The translations under genes were made by a program, and so were the position numbers. Of a DNA stretch of 5,149 bases, positions 4,583-5,149 are shown piece after piece. The notes under the pieces were generated by a model. The model made no database searches, was not told the DNA's origin, and saw only the letters and a program-made list of their open reading frames with translations. Origin of the DNA: Caldifarciminota bacterium (GTDB lineage Bacteria; Hydrothermota; Tepidihabitantia; Tepidihabitantales; Tepidihabitantaceae); the NCBI GenBank assembly GCA_903908785.1, contig CAIVTL010000608.1, positions 1-5,149 of the forward strand, read 5' to 3'. Positions within the stretch are counted from its first letter, which is position 1. Every line of letters begins with the position of its first letter.

Positions 4583-5149
4583 TCATTTCTTCAGTTTCCC
4601 GGTCACCCGTGCGACCTCATCAATGGTGGTGACCCCTTCCTTGACTTTCTCAAGGCCATCCTCCACCATGGTCGCCACTCCGGGCTTGTAGGCGAGGTCG
4701 CGCACGGCCTTTGCGTGCGGGCGCGTCGCCACCAAGTCGCGAATATCGTCGGTTATCGGCAGCACCTCGAAGATCCCGGTTCGTCCGTTGTAACCGGTTC
4801 CGTGGCACTCGGTGCAGCCGCGACCCTTGTACAATTTCTGTCCGGGCTTCAGCCCCAAGGTCGCCTTTTCCCCCAAGCCCGGTTCGTAACTGTGCTTGCA
4901 GGCCGGACAAATCGTGCGGACCAGCCGCTGTGCGATGACGCCTTCCAGTCCCTTGGCGACCAGGAACGGCTCGACGCCCATATCAACCAGGCGGGTGACG
5001 GTTTCCGGTGCATCGTCGGCGTGCATCGTGCTGAACACCAGCCGGCCGGTGAGTGCGGCGCCGACTGCGGCCCCGGCAACCTCCGCATCCCGGAGCCCGC
5101 CCAGCATGATGACGTCCGGGTCCTGGCGCAGGACTTTCCCCAGTGCAAC
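4583..5149 (-). CDS. GspE/PilB-family motor ATPase, N-terminal part beyond the window, Walker B glutamate replaced
   Basis: The frame is open from the right edge and ends at TGA (4585-4583), giving the last 188 residues. An internal ATG at 5107 is not the start, since the family's sequence continues upstream to the edge (VALGKVLRQDPDV). Visible in order are Walker B (RQDPDVIMLGGLRD, visible residues 8-21, Gly18 where the family has Glu), the His box (LVFSTMHADDA, 37-47), TRLVDMGVEPFLVAKGLEGVIAQRLVR, the zinc tetracysteine (C81, C84, C112, C115), and the GTGYNGRTGIFEVLPI segment. Walker A and the Asp box lie outside the window. The protein would act in the cytoplasm as a hexameric motor for pilus assembly or type II secretion. 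It is clearly a paralogue of the next gene downstream, keeping Arg in the GLRD motif where that gene has Asp. PilB-like and GspE-like roles cannot be told apart from this fragment. Confidence 0.9.
   Translation of the reverse strand, partial: VALGKVLRQDPDVIMLGGLRDAEVAGAAVGAALTGRLVFSTMHADDAPETVTRLVDMGVEPFLVAKGLEGVIAQRLVRTICPACKHSYEPGLGEKATLGLKPGQKLYKGRGCTECHGTGYNGRTGIFEVLPITDDIRDLVATRPHAKAVRDLAYKPGVATMVEDGLEKVKEGVTTIDEVARVTGKLKK

Overview
The window is about 5.1 kb of GC-rich DNA from a bacterium. All four genes supported by the sequence lie on the minus strand and are read from right to left. The genes are a presumptively Gram-negative-type mixture: type II secretion/type IV pilus motor ATPases and an exported S41-family peptidase with a signal peptide. 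This fits a diderm bacterium, possibly an uncultivated lineage, but nothing here fixes the phylum.

Layout from the right edge: (1) 4583-5149, the C-terminal 188 codons of a GspE/PilB-family ATPase whose start lies outside the window. (2) A 213-bp gap without a gene, holding a short 7-bp-period repeat and a hairpin. (3) 3104-4369, a second, complete GspE/PilB-family ATPase (421 aa) that lacks the usual N1 domain. (4) A 291-bp gap with hairpins and a good sigma70-type promoter. (5) 572-2812, a secreted 746-aa S41 peptidase with a GTG start. (6) A 183-bp gap holding an 84-bp degenerate heptanucleotide array and a second sigma70-type promoter. (7) 1-388, the first 129 codons of a HEPN-domain protein that runs off the left edge.

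The two ATPases are tandem paralogues. They probably belong to one pilus- or secretion-type system whose other parts lie to the right. Both carry glycine in place of the Walker B glutamate, the most unusual protein-level feature here. The peptidase and the HEPN gene each have their own promoter-like sequence, so they look like separate transcription units rather than parts of an ATPase operon. The HEPN promoter places the predicted transcription start on the ATG itself, which suggests a leaderless mRNA. The HEPN gene may be the first half of a HEPN/nucleotidyltransferase pair, but the partner is not visible.

I see no tRNA, rRNA, CRISPR array, insertion sequence or phage gene. The best candidates for something undescribed are the paired Walker-B-deficient ATPases and the heptad-period arrays in two separate intergenic gaps.
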